Positions 43,401 to 56,084 of a stretch of 64,000 bases of DNA are shown here, one piece after another (positions within the stretch are counted from its first letter, which is position 1; each line of letters opens with the position of its first letter). Source of the DNA: Rotaria socialis (taxonomy: Eukaryota > Rotifera > Eurotatoria > Philodinida > Philodinidae); NCBI GenBank assembly GCA_905331475.1, contig CAJNYU010002142.1, positions 186,001 through 250,000 of the forward strand, in the 5' to 3' direction. The position numbers and the translations under genes are program-made. Below the pieces are notes generated by a model, which was given only the letters and a program-made list of their open reading frames with translations, did no database searches and was not told the origin of the DNA.

Positions 43401-46400
43401 TAAATGTTTTAACAGGCTCATTATTCTCTGAATTAGATCGAAAATCATTATCATTTTGATCTCTAAAACCACCGGTACGTCCACCACGATAATCACCTCG
43501 ACCACCTCGGTCTCCAAAAGAGCCTCGACCACCTCGGTCTCCAAAAGAACCTCGACCGCCTCGGTCTCCAAAAGAACCTCGACCGCCTCGGTCTCCAAAA
43601 GAACCTCGACCACCGCGGTCTCCAAAAGAACCTCGACCACCACGATCATTAAAATCACCGTGATCATTATAACCACCACGATCACTGAAACCACCTCGAC
43701 CTATAAGAACAATTTTTAATATTCTAATAGTAATTTTTTTAGTATTAGAATAAAGAATCTCTATACGATCAGATGGTAGATCTACGTTCATTCACAGTAT
43801 TTCTAGATGTGTATGAGACATTTTAGGTGGAATTGGGAATACTTTTCTTCGATTTGTTTTACTACTAAGGAAATAATAATGCAGTGGATGAGAAAATTTG
43901 AAGAACGTGTTTTTTTCTTCAATAAGAAATCGGAATAGTATTCGGAATAGCTAGCAAAAAAAATCATTTTTTTATAGAGCGATCAAAGCAGAAAAGGCAA
44001 TTGTGTTTCACAAACGTCTTCAATAGGAGAAATACTGTACAGTATCAAAGATCTATGCAAGATGTCCTTAACTCTAATTACACAGTTTGATCAGCAACAT
44101 CAGTTTCTGACTGCAAATAAAAGCAAATCGTTTTTGTTGCGACGTAATCGAAACATGTATTCATTACAATTTATCAAACTTATTCAACTCAATACTTTAA
44201 TTGTTTCGACAACAAAAAAGATTTACCTCCTCGTTGACCACCACGGCCACTTCTTCGTCCATTATCTTCTCCATCATTGTCACTGTCACGAAAGCCTTGA
44301 TAACCACCACCTCGATTTCCTCGTTCTCCACCAAATCCACGACGATCTAAACGTTCATTTAATTATTCAAATAACATTTCAGTAAAAAATTACTTACGAC
44401 CAAATCGTGATGAACCATTATTTTCTTCATTTTGATTATTTCGGTTTTCATTTGGACGATCGCGATAGCGTTCATTGTGTTCTAATAAAAAAAACGATCT
44501 ATTAACTGCAAACAAGACAAGTAAACACTTACGACCACGATCAGTAAATTCACCAGTAGGATCTCAAAAATATAATATAAAAAGTTAACCAAGATCAGTT
44601 CCAATTTATCTCTTACTATTAAAACCGCCTGTTCGTTGCGTATTATTTTCATTTCTATTTTCTATGTTACGTTCACCAAAACCATTACGAACTATGTAGA
44701 AAATTGTAACGCATTTTATCATATATAATCAAAGAACATTTACCTCCTCGATCGCCAAAGCCACCTCCATGATTATTTCCAAAACCAGTTCTTTGATTCG
44801 GTTGTTGGTCATCTTTAGGAAACCCACGGCCTTAAATTTAGAAAACAACTGTTACAACGAACCCCATGGGATCAATATTTAACACACAGAAACATACGTT
44901 TCATTTAATTATCATAGAAAATTATCTATCGTAATATGAGAATATGAAATCAAATAAGTCACGGTAAACAAAATATTTCAATTCACACTCATAGCCCTTT
45001 TCACGCTAAGCTTACTCTTTCAATAAGATGCTTAAAACATCAGAGACTGAAATGAACTATGTATACTGTAGTCATACTAGTTGAACGATGTCGCTCGTTG
45101 GTTGACTGTTGAAAATCATTTGCCGTTCTAGATGTAAACGATTGCGGCTGTTGGCCAAATGAACGTGGCTCCTCTTGTTGTTCGGACCGTGAAAATCGTG
45201 ACGACGTCGGGTCACTCGAAGCAGGAGACTTCGCTGTAAATCGCCCTGGTTGTGAATGTCCGCTAGGCGCCGCAACCGCTGTTAATAGTTTTTGTGGTGC
45301 TGGTAAATCATTATTAATTCGCTGTATATTCAGATCCTGTTGCGGTCTTGCTGTTTGTAATCTAAATAAAAATAGATGTTTAAGATAAATATTAAAATAA
45401 TTTTCTTACTCTGGAATTCTTGATGTTGGTGAAACCTAAACGAATGAGTAAATAAATAAAATGATGAAAAAATAAATCATAAGAAACAACTTACTATTGG
45501 ATTACTATCATTAGAAAGAAGAATTTGATTTACTAATTGATTATCAGTAGATAGTTTCACTTCCACCGGATAAAATCCATTTATCGTTGGTAAATGTTGT
45601 GTTATCTGAACACGTTGATTGAGAATTAATCTTTTCAATTTGCGCGTTATTTGAGCTGTACTATGCTAAAAGAAAATTATTTACTATTTTGTTTTTGTTA
45701 TCTGTCTAAAGAATAAAACATCTTACTGATTCATCATAATTGTATAGACGAAATGGTTGTGCAAAAGCTGGTATTTTAAAATATTTGTTTTCAAGTTGTA
45801 ATAATTCTGACGTATCCACAATTACTTCATCACCACGATCAACAAGTTTAACTAAAACTCGTGAGTCACTTTCACGATGTCTAAACAATGAAAATATTTT
45901 CGAAAATTTCTTCTAATAAAATATGAAGAATTTACTTGATAATAACACGATAATATTTTTCACCCTGTTGAATTACACATGGTATACCTTCCATTAAAAA
46001 ATCAACACTCAGAGATTGATCATTTGCATTATTATTATTGTAGATGCTTTCAAGATGTTTATAAAATGCATCTAATTCTCGTTCACGAACTTGAGAGTGA
46101 CCATAAAATTCAATGGCATTATAAACATGAGTTATTGTATAATAGCCATCCTCTGAAAGAAAAATAAATTTTTAAGATTACAAAGATAAATTTCTAATAT
46201 ACATACGAGGCGGAAGAGTTTTAATGTCAGATGATGAATCATTCGATGCTCTAAAAACACCAATTCAACTTATCAATATTACCAAAAATACTCATGAGAG
46301 ACAAAGCCTTCGATTGCTTTTAATTTCCGACTGTATGCATAAGGTGATTTTCAGAGTTATAAATATACGAACTTTAGACATGGTATAGGCAGAAAAAGAA

Positions 46401-49400
46401 ATAGAGCAATACTAATGTACGAAAAGAATGATCCCTTGTCGAGATATTTAGAAAGAGGAAAAATTCCAATACCATTCGTAGGATTGAGTGTCTTGAAGAA
46501 TATCACGCAAAGGAAATGTTATCTTGAAATCTCTCATATTTCATTAGACTCCGCTTATTATACTCAGTATTTGAAACTGACGCAAGGCTAAAAAGAGCCG
46601 AAAGCAAGTATTTTTTCATATTTATCTTTCGTTAAAATGTTTTGATCAAAATTCTTTTTTAGCAGGCCATGCAATCGAACTCTTTCCAGACTAGAAAGTT
46701 GACCAACATCTGAGAGATGAATCTAAATCGTTGCTATTGCATATCGTCACAATAGAACAACAAAAAAGAGTTGAAAAGATTTCATGACTTAGTCTCTCTA
46801 CACAAAATGATATTTTTACTTTCTGAGAGTTTCTTTCCCTTCATAAAAAAAACTGCCTTAAACTTGAGAGAAGAAACTAAAATTAGACATACGACGCAAC
46901 AGAAACTTGTTGAACAATCGGCTTTGGTGGTAAACGATTGAGCTGTTGTTGTACTGTATTATTTGAATTGTTATAAAATTCATTCTGTCCTGTAAACACT
47001 TGTGTTGGCTGCCGTGTAGACGAAAGTAATGCTGAGAATCCAGGCGGTATTGCTGCTTGTTGTGGTTGATTTGTATTATACGTGTTGGATTGAGACGGTC
47101 GCATTGCTATTCGAGATACAAAATTTCTTTCGCAAAGATATGTTCCAAGATCTCCCACTACTAAAAAGAATAAATATATATCTAGCGAATAAATTATTTT
47201 TCTTTCGACTGTTCGTGTGAAAGTCACATGGATAGCTGAGTCTTTTTCTGTTCGAAAGAAAAGAAAACGATTATACATAGTGAATATTTACAGAAAGAAG
47301 AATTAAACGTTTATATTCGATACTTTTACTACTTTTACCCAAAGTTTTATATGTACAGACACAAGCGAAAGAAACAAATCGATGAAACGTCCGATTTCGA
47401 TAATAGATGACGCTGATTATCACATTTTCATACTGATTGCACTGATATTTCTTCATTCCGCATCAATTGACACGCATATGTGCAAGTCTTCCTCAACTCG
47501 AGAAAAAAATATGCTGTACATAAATATTAGATTTATAAGTTTCCTCAGGTTTACATCTATTTTACTAGAGATTCAACGAAAATGATGACTTCACACGAAA
47601 TATACAATAATGATTTTTTTCTTCTGTACAGATGAGAGAGTACATCTTTTTTAAATTGATTACTTATCGATTTGTAAAATATCTTAAATAGATTGTTCTT
47701 TTAGTTAATGCAATCAACAAATTTAATTCTTTTGCCGTGTCATTCTCATCTTAGCTAACCTGTAAATTTTTTGTTTGAATATTTCTGCATTTTGAAAATA
47801 TATATATTTCTTTGACCAGCACACTGTCTTTCCTTTATACAATGTAATTATTTGCATTTAAATTGTGAATAAACGTTTTTATACATCTATTTCGTCCACA
47901 GAAGCTCTCAGCACAATACTCTAGACATCACTCATGAATTTCTCGACCAGTGCAAAATACTTTTGTTTCTAGTGCTACGGAATTATAGACTACTATCTAG
48001 ATGAATTCTATCTCTGAAAGCATCTACAAACACTTTCTACTGGTAAGACTAAGAACAAGAGAGAGAATTGGAAAATTTTGACTTGAAAAATCACATTCGG
48101 TATTTATTTTAAATTATCTTTATCTGTTATTGAGTTAGATCAGATTGAGAGAATATAGTTTTTATTGAGCCATGCTCTAAGGATAATAAATATCTTATTT
48201 CAAAAAAAGCATACTCATTTACTGTATGTACATTTCAACATCATATTTTGATACCGACAATAGAAATTAATACAAAATTTTCTTCTAAAATGATTCAAAA
48301 GATATTTCTTCTTAACAATCAATGTCTTGCCGCATGTAAAACCTTCTATGGGTACTAAAACCAATATTATCATCGAAATCTGGTAAATGATTAGTTAGGT
48401 TAACGCTGAATTATAGATTTTTTAGAGAAGTAAGTGAATAACAGAAAATTGAAACTTAAATTCATTGTAGTTTAGTGTTTTGTAAGATGTATAGATTGTG
48501 GATAATTTCATGTATCAAGGATCGTATTTGAATATAAGCACATCAATTTTCCGGCTTTATTCATGCGTATTAATTGAGAAGCAAAGCTCCTCATGTGATT
48601 AGTCGATTTTCTGCTGAATATACATTAAAATTCACGGCCTGATTTTTATTCTAGAACATCATGAATACTCGTTTTCCAAGTTTTCGACTTGAAATTATCT
48701 CAAGTGATAGATCTTAATCAGAAAGGCACAACCTAAAATATTTTCGTTATTCTCATTGCAACATAAAACAAGGGTGAAATTTCCTATAGTATATCTTTGA
48801 TAGGCAGGAATAAATTTGATGCACCTGTTTCAGGATAGGATCAAATTAAAAACTCTGAAATATCTACTTTCAACCATTCATGTTACCACTTGTTTCTATG
48901 AGAATTTCAATCGAAAATTCGCTTTTCTGACAAGTTTCATGTTATTAAACAAGAAAACCAACCGCAAAAATGTAACAGTTCCGTAGCAATAATTTTAGAA
49001 TCCAAACATCAGAGCATTCATAACTCAAGTGAGTCTGCGCGATGCATATAACTTCGAAATATAACCGATTAATTAATTGGGAGACTTTCTCCCAGAAGTT
49101 TATCAAAGATAAATTATTACCAATAGATATATTATATACAATTTAGAGAAACTTACTAGGAATATCTATTTCAACGTCATAACATATTTGTTCTTTTCGG
49201 TCACAAACTTTACAATTAGCATTGTTAGCCATAAGTTGATTAAATGCATGATGTACTGGATCATTTAATTTCCACGATGATCGTTCGTCACCATTGAGTG
49301 GACATATTTTATATAGACGACAAGGTATTGCGAACGCTGGTTGGCGAATAAATTCTTGTGATAATGGACGAATATTTGTTATAGGAATATTTTCTTGTTG

Positions 49401-49932
49401 GCCAACATCAACAAAATATACACAAACATCAATTCCATTAGCATTCAAATCTATGCAAAAATAAAAATCCATCAAAAAACAAAGTGATCAACAACAAAAT
49501 TAAACCTAATATAGTTGCACGATGCCATATAGCATGATTGTCTTGAGCAGCAACCGGTTGATGATGCACATATTGCGTGGATGCTGTTGTTAATTTATAA
49601 TTCTGCATAGATCGTTGTAATTCAATTTGAAACTAGGAAAAGAAAAATGTCATCATCATTTGTAATTTCGCTGCTTTTACTTGTGCGTGTGTATCAATCT
49701 TGTTTGGAAGATAAACGTAAAATCGACGTGGAGTCTGATAATAAAGAATTCGAACTTGATTCAATTGAACAATATCTAATTTCTCTAATGGAATAACTAC
49801 AAATGAAATAGTGTAATTAATCAAAATTGGATGAAAAACAAAACTCGGAATTCTCATTTACATACATTTATGCAATGGCATATCACTATCTTGTAATGAT
49901 AGCTGATGTGTTTGATTTCGTTCTGTCATCAT
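39132..49932 (-). CDS. Six-Tudor-domain protein with central RG/RGG repeats (20 exons)
   Basis: Tudor proteins scaffold germ-granule and piRNA complexes by binding methylarginines of Piwi-type partners. Exons in order: 49866-49932, 49681-49796, 49506-49632, 49157-49450, 46893-47160, 46207-46250, 45936-46152, 45727-45880, 45495-45665, 45410-45435, 45078-45361, 44744-44830, 44617-44691, 44533-44562, 44398-44481, 44227-44346, 42975-43700, 42053-42913, 40402-41468, 39132-39422. They sum to 5109 nt, about 1702 residues, all phases consistent. Tudor cores: VYFVDVGQQ, VLVKLVDRGDE, VRFIDFGDT, LYFVDYGTT, VYFLDYGNL, VQYIDNGNV. Between the second and third lies a Gly/Arg-rich stretch encoded by small exons and a tandem 9-residue repeat GRGSFGDRG. 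An Asp run (about residue 1595) precedes a Ser/Asn-rich tail. Closest type is TDRD1/TDRD6/Drosophila Tudor, but the RG block is unusual. The terminal exon join is the least certain. Confidence 0.88.
40409..40440. repeat. CAT trinucleotide run coding poly-Asp
   Basis: About ten CAT repeats on the plus strand encode a poly-aspartate run at the end of the sixth Tudor region. Such runs vary in length easily. Confidence 0.8.
43500..43645. repeat. 27-bp coding minisatellite in the Tudor gene
   Basis: Five tandem copies of a 27-bp unit encode GRGSFGDRG. Units differ by a few third-position changes, so the array is not brand new but still close to uniform. Confidence 0.9.
47161..49156 (-). other. 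Large intron of the Tudor gene
   Basis: This 2.0-kb intron (after the first Tudor exon) is AT-rich and has no recognised element. Two other long introns, 46251-46892 and 39423-40401, are in the same gene; the latter contains part of the repeat shared with 21 kb. Confidence 0.6.
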
Positions 49933-51084
49933 ATCGAAAATTTCTTTCGTTTGAAGTTAAATTTTAATTTTCCACACTAATAATTGTCTTTTATAACACC
50001 AAGAGATCCACTATAAATAAGTACACTAACAAAATAATAAATCAGTTCAGACAAACTTTATCTACAAAAAAAAGAAGTGCTAATTATTTTTAAATAATTT
50101 AATTCAAGTGAAATATAATTTTGATTAAATTTTAGTTTTTCTTCAAATACAATCTATTCGAAATATGTATCATTAAATTCTAAATTTAGCACAATTATAA
50201 AAAATTCTTTCGTTTTAATCACCGACAATACTTGCCGGAATTAGATTTAAGTTTAAATACTACGTTAAACAAGTATATATGGCAGAAGTAAAAAAACCCA
50301 CATCACTGCAAGAAGAGAACACGAATGTGTAACCACTCCGTGCTTATGACATGAATCATAACGCTTTCATAGCGCGACAATATCAAGATGTCGTTTATAG
50401 ATGTTTGAATGGAAAAATAAATCATTCATTTTTTGAATAAAACAAAAATTGTTTCTGCCATTGACGAGACTTATCAAAACACAGTGATGATTTAATAATC
50501 AAGAACTCTTCTGTAGGAAGTTTGGTGTTTCTTCAAATACTGCTGCTTATTTCTAACAGCATAGATGAACACGATTTCAGGGTATAGAACTCACCGTGAT
50601 TTTCAAAATTCGACCATAAAAAGTCTATTCAACGATAATGTTCATGATTTGACTAAAAGAGTAATTCTACATGGATCTAAAAGTAATTGTACGCATTCCA
50701 AACGAAATGTACTCATTCGCTTACTTTAATTTTTCAATAAATATCACTTTCTTAATTAATAGTCTACAGCGTGAATATTGTCCCTGTGGCGCATGTGCTT
50801 TAGATAAGATTGACTAAATTTGAACTTATAAAAAAAACAATTATACTCTCGATCGAGATAAATCTTTGCATATTAAACAATAAAGTTTGTGCAGACTACC
50901 AATAATGATAATGATAAGAGGGAGAACAGGTGAAAATAAGCATAAAGGAAGAAAATAAAGACACGCGAACTGATAAAACCAAGTTTTTTTTCTAGCTGCA
51001 AAGAAATCTTGGATACAGTTATTATTTTCACTGATACTCAAACAGAAAAAAAACGCTAATTATTGTTGGCACCAGAACCAAATA
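49933..51084. other. Upstream of the Tudor gene, no gene seen
   Basis: AT-rich; the first few hundred bases likely contain the Tudor promoter. No other gene is supported. Confidence 0.45.
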
Positions 51085-51291
51085 GGGGTGGGTGTAAGAC
51101 AAATATCTCGAGAACGGCAACAGCTAACGACCTGCGGTTTTGGTCGTTCAAGAGAGAAGACCCATGGTCAACATATTATCTCGAAAATCGATTGGCCACT
51201 CATTGACCAATCATATGAATTCTTGTTGGAGATTTTTAAAAGCGATATTCGGAGGCCATTTCTCTTTTGATTTAAACTTGTGATATGACCA

Positions 51292-51614
51292 CCCTAATCC
51301 ACTCTCCCCCAACGACTCCCCGGGGAGTCCCTGTCATGAGTCCTCGGGGACATTTTATTTGGGGGACTCCCCGGGGATTTCTCTGGGGAGAAATGATGAA
51401 ATTTTTTAAAATTAAAAAAAAACTTTTTAACTTTTTAAAATTTTAAAAAATTCAAATGAATTCATTAGTAATTAGATATTTCATCGATTTTGACTAGATA
51501 ACTCCTCAGGGAGTCACCGCAAAAGAACCAAATCCCTAGGGACTCCCTGTCGTGATTCCCCGGGGATTTGTCAGGGGACTCCCTGGGGATTCTTCTAGGG
51601 AGAGTTGACTAGGG
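51292..51614. mobile_element. Nested GC-rich inverted-repeat element
   Basis: The ends pair as CCCTAATCCACTCTCCC with the inverse of a diverged right end (about CCCTAGTCAACTCTCCC). Both halves hold repeated ACTCCCCGGGGA-like palindromes; the middle is an A/T homopolymer-rich core. No clear target duplication or coding sequence. Confidence 0.6.
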
Positions 51615-51800
51615 CAATCGATATTAAAACTTACTCTCCTTTGATTTAGACAAGGTTCACGTTCCTAGTTTGTTCTATTGAAGAGTTATACGACTTTCTC
51701 TAAAACCCTTGATTTCAGCTAATGTACCTGGAATCATACGACAAAGCAGCTAGACAGGGATATTTCATCACGCCAAGTCGAATGGTGACATTTATTCTGA

Positions 51801-51921
51801 GACTCGAATTGATCTGACACTGGTATCCCAATATTTCCGAAATGCCGATGCCGCTGTTACATGGAGGCGGAATATGCACTTTCATAAATATTGGGATACC
51901 AGTGTCAGATCAATTCGAGTC
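51801..51921. repeat. Perfect 36-bp hairpin next to an N
   Basis: 51801-51836 is exactly the reverse complement of 51886-51921, with a 49-nt loop; the next base, 51922, is N. The exactness and the adjacent N suggest an assembly join at an inverted sequence, although a recent inverted duplication is possible. Confidence 0.8.
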
Positions 51922-52184
51922 NTCATAAGAAAACACAGAATATCATCGGAACCCGCCAGAAAATAACCGACCGAATCCGGTCACCATATGGCATCGGAAT
52001 TATAACCCGTCCGACAAGATCCGACTTGTCGATAATGACCTGGGAAGAATTCATATGATTGATCAATGAGTGACCAATCAATTTTCGAGATAATATGTTG
52101 ACCATGGGTCTTCTCTCTTGAACGATCAAAACCGCAGGTCGCTAGCTGTTGCCGTTCTCGAGATATTTGCCTTACACCCACCCC

Positions 52185-52750
52185 TATGATGTTACTTGTA
52201 AAAATCGAATGCAAATTGATTTTGAATATTTTCGATTCTTATGATATTGATTTGTAGCATAGATCTGCAAAAAGTAATAGTAATTGATAGAAAAACTATC
52301 TTCAGCAAATTTCAAATAAGACGACAAACATATTACTTAATTGGTGTGTATAGAAAACATCGAAAACTTTAAATTAAGATAGTTTAGATTATTCAAATAT
52401 AAATAACTTTATTTATGATTTGAAAATAGAAATCTTTGTTGTTAAAGCAGACCTAGATATATGAAGGTGAGAGTGTTCTAAACGGCAATATTCACACTTG
52501 CATCCTCAAAATAGTTGTGCCGTGCCATGGAGAATTAGTAAAATATAATAAAGTATCTGTATCTACTAACAAGATACAACTCAATACTAAATCGTTTATT
52601 TAAACCATTTACGGCCTTTTCTATATACCAATCAAGATAGGAGGATGTTGTATACCGATCGAGAAGGAAAAGCAACCAGTGTAAAGACAAAATGTAACTA
52701 TCCAATAGATACTCAATCAAAAGTATCGTACTTCTCGTACTATGGTAGGT
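52185..52750. other. AT-rich spacer
   Basis: No gene seen. Overlapping frames at 52535-52863 run into the next foldback and are judged chance frames. Confidence 0.4.
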
Positions 52751-53224
52751 TATCATTTACCCTAAAGTGGTTATCAGCATTCAATTCCCAAATAAAATCC
52801 CCATTTAGGGATTTTTTAATTTCGAGATTTTTTTGGCATGATATATATCATAAATTTTGGTGACTAATTGTAATCAATTAAACAAAGTAAAAACAGTTTT
52901 ACGATGAATCTAGTGATCAGAATATATTTTAGATGCCTACGGTGAACAGTTCTGAGGTACACCTGATGACCAGAATGTATTTTTGTATTGGCAAAAAATG
53001 ACTTCGTAGTAACTCAAGATACATTCTGGTCACCAGATTCATCGTAAAACTGTTTTTACTTTGCTTAATTAATTAAAACTAATCACCAAAATTTATGATA
53101 CATTTCATGTCAAAAACGTCCTCAAATTAAAATCCCCTTTGGTGACCAAAATTTATTTTAGATCCCCAAATGGGGATATGGTTTGGGGGTTGATTTTGAG
53201 AGCCACAATTTGGGGTAAATGATA
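52751..53224. mobile_element. Foldback element with about 200-bp imperfect arms
   Basis: The arms begin TATCATTTACCC and end GGGTAAATGATA; inside, both share AACAGTTTTACGATGAATCT and the ATAAATTTTGGTGA motif in opposing orientation. The arms are clearly diverged from each other, so it is older than the 931-bp elements. No coding sequence; target duplication unclear. Confidence 0.75.
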
Positions 53225-53302
53225 GTCATGCCTGTCGCATAAATTATGTCTTTATAGAGTGTCTGGTATATGGTCATGATGTGGCTATGACAATCTGCAG
53301 AC

Positions 53303-53906
53303 TAGTGTCCTGCACGGGTACTACTTTTTGTACCTGGATCCGACCCGGCTCACTTTTTTGACACCCGGCACCCGGCCATCTTGCACCCGGAACCAAACCT
53401 GACCCGACCAGCCGTACCCGGTACCCGACAGGCCTTCAAATAATAAGCAATTTTAATCTAAAATAATAAAAAAAAATGAATATTTTAAATATTTTTTATT
53501 CTTCAATTCTTACGAACTTGATCATATAATTTAATAAGCAAAGTAATATGCCACGTCAATTACAAATGAATTATTTCAGTGTTTAGTCCCGATTAGAAGA
53601 AAAAGAAAACAATATGTTCGTCGCTTACGTAACTTATTCTTGTGCTTATACGTAATTCACTAATGATTCATAGTTAAATTGTTTTGAGAAGTTTCCTTTT
53701 TTAACCAATAACAATCTGGAAAGTGAAATATTTTAAAATGTTTAGATATCACTGATCGCCGATCGGGTGCCGTGCCGGGTACGCTAAAATTTTGTACCCG
53801 ACCGGATATATTTTTTTCTACCCGGCACCCGACCCGACCCGGCAATTTCGTACCCGGACCCGGCGCCTGGTCGGGTCCGGGTACCCGGCCGGGCTGCAGG
53901 ATACTA
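53303..53906. mobile_element. Non-autonomous hAT element, 604 bp
   Basis: Ends TAGTGTCCTGCA and TGCAGGATACTA, flanked by an exact 8-bp target duplication CTGCAGAC (53295-53302 and 53907-53914), which is the hAT signature. Subterminal regions carry many GTACCCGG and ACCCGACC motifs, likely transposase-binding repeats. The core is AT-rich, without transposase. Confidence 0.9.
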
Positions 53907-54201
53907 CTGCAGACTGGGGTAATTACTTTTTCTTTCTTTTAACGAATCCAGTCAATATGAGTGAGAAAAACAAATAATGAATGCACTACTCATATTAGTA
54001 TTCATTTATTTGCTGCGTGATTTCTGTTGTTGGACCCAGATTTTGATCCGTTGGATTCATTTTTAGCTAATCTGATAATAAACTTGCTGAGAACACCTAA
54101 TATTTGTTTATCAAAAATGTAAGCAGTAGCTATATTTTGAAATTCATTCAAGCGTCTCGATGTATATTGTTCTATGCTTCACTTTTGTTTATGATAAACA
54201 T

Positions 54202-55105
54202 CAGGGCTCCTAATGGGATGGGATGGGATGGGATGAGTTCCTAATCCCATGGGAAATGTGATTATTTTTTTAAAGAAAAATGATTATTCATTTATGTCAC
54301 ACTTGACAATAGGTGAAAAGTGTGAATATTATCATTATTTTTCTGTACTGGTCATTAACCCAACTCCGAGCTCTATTCGAACAATTGAATGAAGAATACG
54401 ATAAAACATAGAAAACAGAAATAAACATAAATGCTCTTTTTTGTTTGAATATTTTAATAAAATATCATCATCTTTTGTTTTATAAATTGTTCAATATCAC
54501 CTTCTATAATTATTTCTTCCTCATTATCATCCTTAGTTTCGGTTAAACAATACTNTCAATTTCTTGAATTTTTTTATCCAATGTTTACATGCTCTCGGCA
54601 TTGGGAGTTATGGATTAAACCTTTTTACTTATTTTTTTTCCCGTTCAGTTTTGAACGTTCTTTTCAAATCTATTCTTAGACTTTGTGTAATGCAAACTGC
54701 AAGTCTGAAACGGAATTAGATTTGACCGAAAACGACTTGAAAATTCAAATTCTGGGTCAAATCCGAAAACGTTTTTTAATCTTTCATAAATCTCAGCTAT
54801 CGTTTTACGTAGAACAAGAAAATGGTCTTGGCTGATATATGGAATTAGAGGACCGCTCCACTCTACATCAGGCAAAAATGTCACCTTTCTTGCAATGTAC
54901 TAGGAATTGGTGCATCCCTAATTCCAATATTCAAATCGGAATGCTGGAAAACTTCGAATTTTCAGTTACAAAAAAAAAAGAAACCTTGATTTTTAGTAAG
55001 ATTTTTCGTAATATAACGAATCCCATGGGAGCCCATGGGATGGGATGGGACGACTTGCATTATCCCACGGGACGAAAATTTCGTCCCATCCCATTAGGAG
55101 CCCTG
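54202..55105. mobile_element. Non-autonomous hAT element, 904 bp
   Basis: Ends CAGGGCTCCTAATGGGATGG and its inverse, flanked by an exact 8-bp duplication ATAAACAT (54194-54201 and 55106-55113). Subterminal GGGATGGGAT repeats lie inside both ends. One N lies at 54555. A 79-codon minus-strand frame (54645-54884) is not recognised and could be a decayed transposase scrap. Confidence 0.93.
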
Positions 55106-55113
55106 ATAAACAT

Positions 55114-55999
55114 CGTCTACTTTGCATGTATTGTAATCTTGGATCACTATCTTAACATAAGGAAAAGAATATCACTAGATGAACGGTAGACTCTCATTTT
55201 TATATAAATATTCACGCGATTAGCGTTTGGTCTTTTCAAAATAACTGAAATAATTCGTTTTTCTTGTTTAAATGTTTAAAATGCGTAAGTCGTACTTTTA
55301 TGGTACAATCAGATCTTTTTCTATTAATCACCTAGTATTGTTTAACGTTTTCAGCTTGATCTATTTAATTGAGCAAATATCTACAAGAGTAGATACGAAT
55401 AAGACCTTCGTCTTATTTGTCTATACTGACTTTTCCTCAACACATATTGCCTGCGATTTCATGTCATGTGCATACGTATGCACTTATTTGTGAGTTACAT
55501 GGTCACTGTTTTGAATCCTTTACTTACATGCGTGGTAATCCAATGAATTCTCTCCCACGTTCGAGTTGACTACTTCTTCCTCTATTTTTTTACATCTAAA
55601 GATGTATAAGTTTCTTTTCAAGACTTATAAGATTCTCTAAATTGCTGTATTTTGTGAAGAGATTGACTTATCGTTTTCATGTCAAATAGATTCATAGCAC
55701 TAGAGAGTTAGGATAGTTCTTATATATTCAAGCAGTCTTTAAAAATTGTTATAAAATTACAACAAAAATCTATTAGATGTGACACTAGGAATCATTTTTT
55801 CCAAATAGGAATTCGTTAAGAATCGGAAAATAAATGCTAGTGTTATTTTCCTATTTCAACATCACAAGATATTTATCTAATGAGAAAGTTCTAAAAAAAA
55901 TATGCATCAAACAGTAGCGTCTTAATCGAAATTGAAAATAATTTGTTAGATACTAAGACTTTTACATATAGATATCGAATTTTCAAAAGTAACCACTAT
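55114..55999. other. AT-rich spacer
   Basis: No supported gene or repeat end in about 0.9 kb. Confidence 0.45.
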
Positions 56000-56084
56000 A
56001 CACTTATGCCGATATTGACGACACGCTTCGATGATTCGCCTTCCTCCTCCTTCTGTTCTCTTTCCTGTCTCTCTCCTATGTATA

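Larger units (their letters stand above)
51085..52184. mobile_element. Foldback DNA element with about 150-bp inverted ends
   Basis: The arms (51085 to about 51230, and about 52045 to 52184) begin GGGGTGGGTGTAAG and are flanked by TA on both sides, pointing to a Tc1/mariner-like non-autonomous element of 1100 bp. It carries a second inverted-repeat insertion (51292-51614) and a perfect hairpin next to an N (51801-51921). No transposase is seen. Confidence 0.75.

Noticed and set aside
43383-43719. Val/Glu-rich and Ser/Thr-rich frames on both strands
   Set aside because: They are alternate frames of the 27-bp minisatellite in the Tudor gene.
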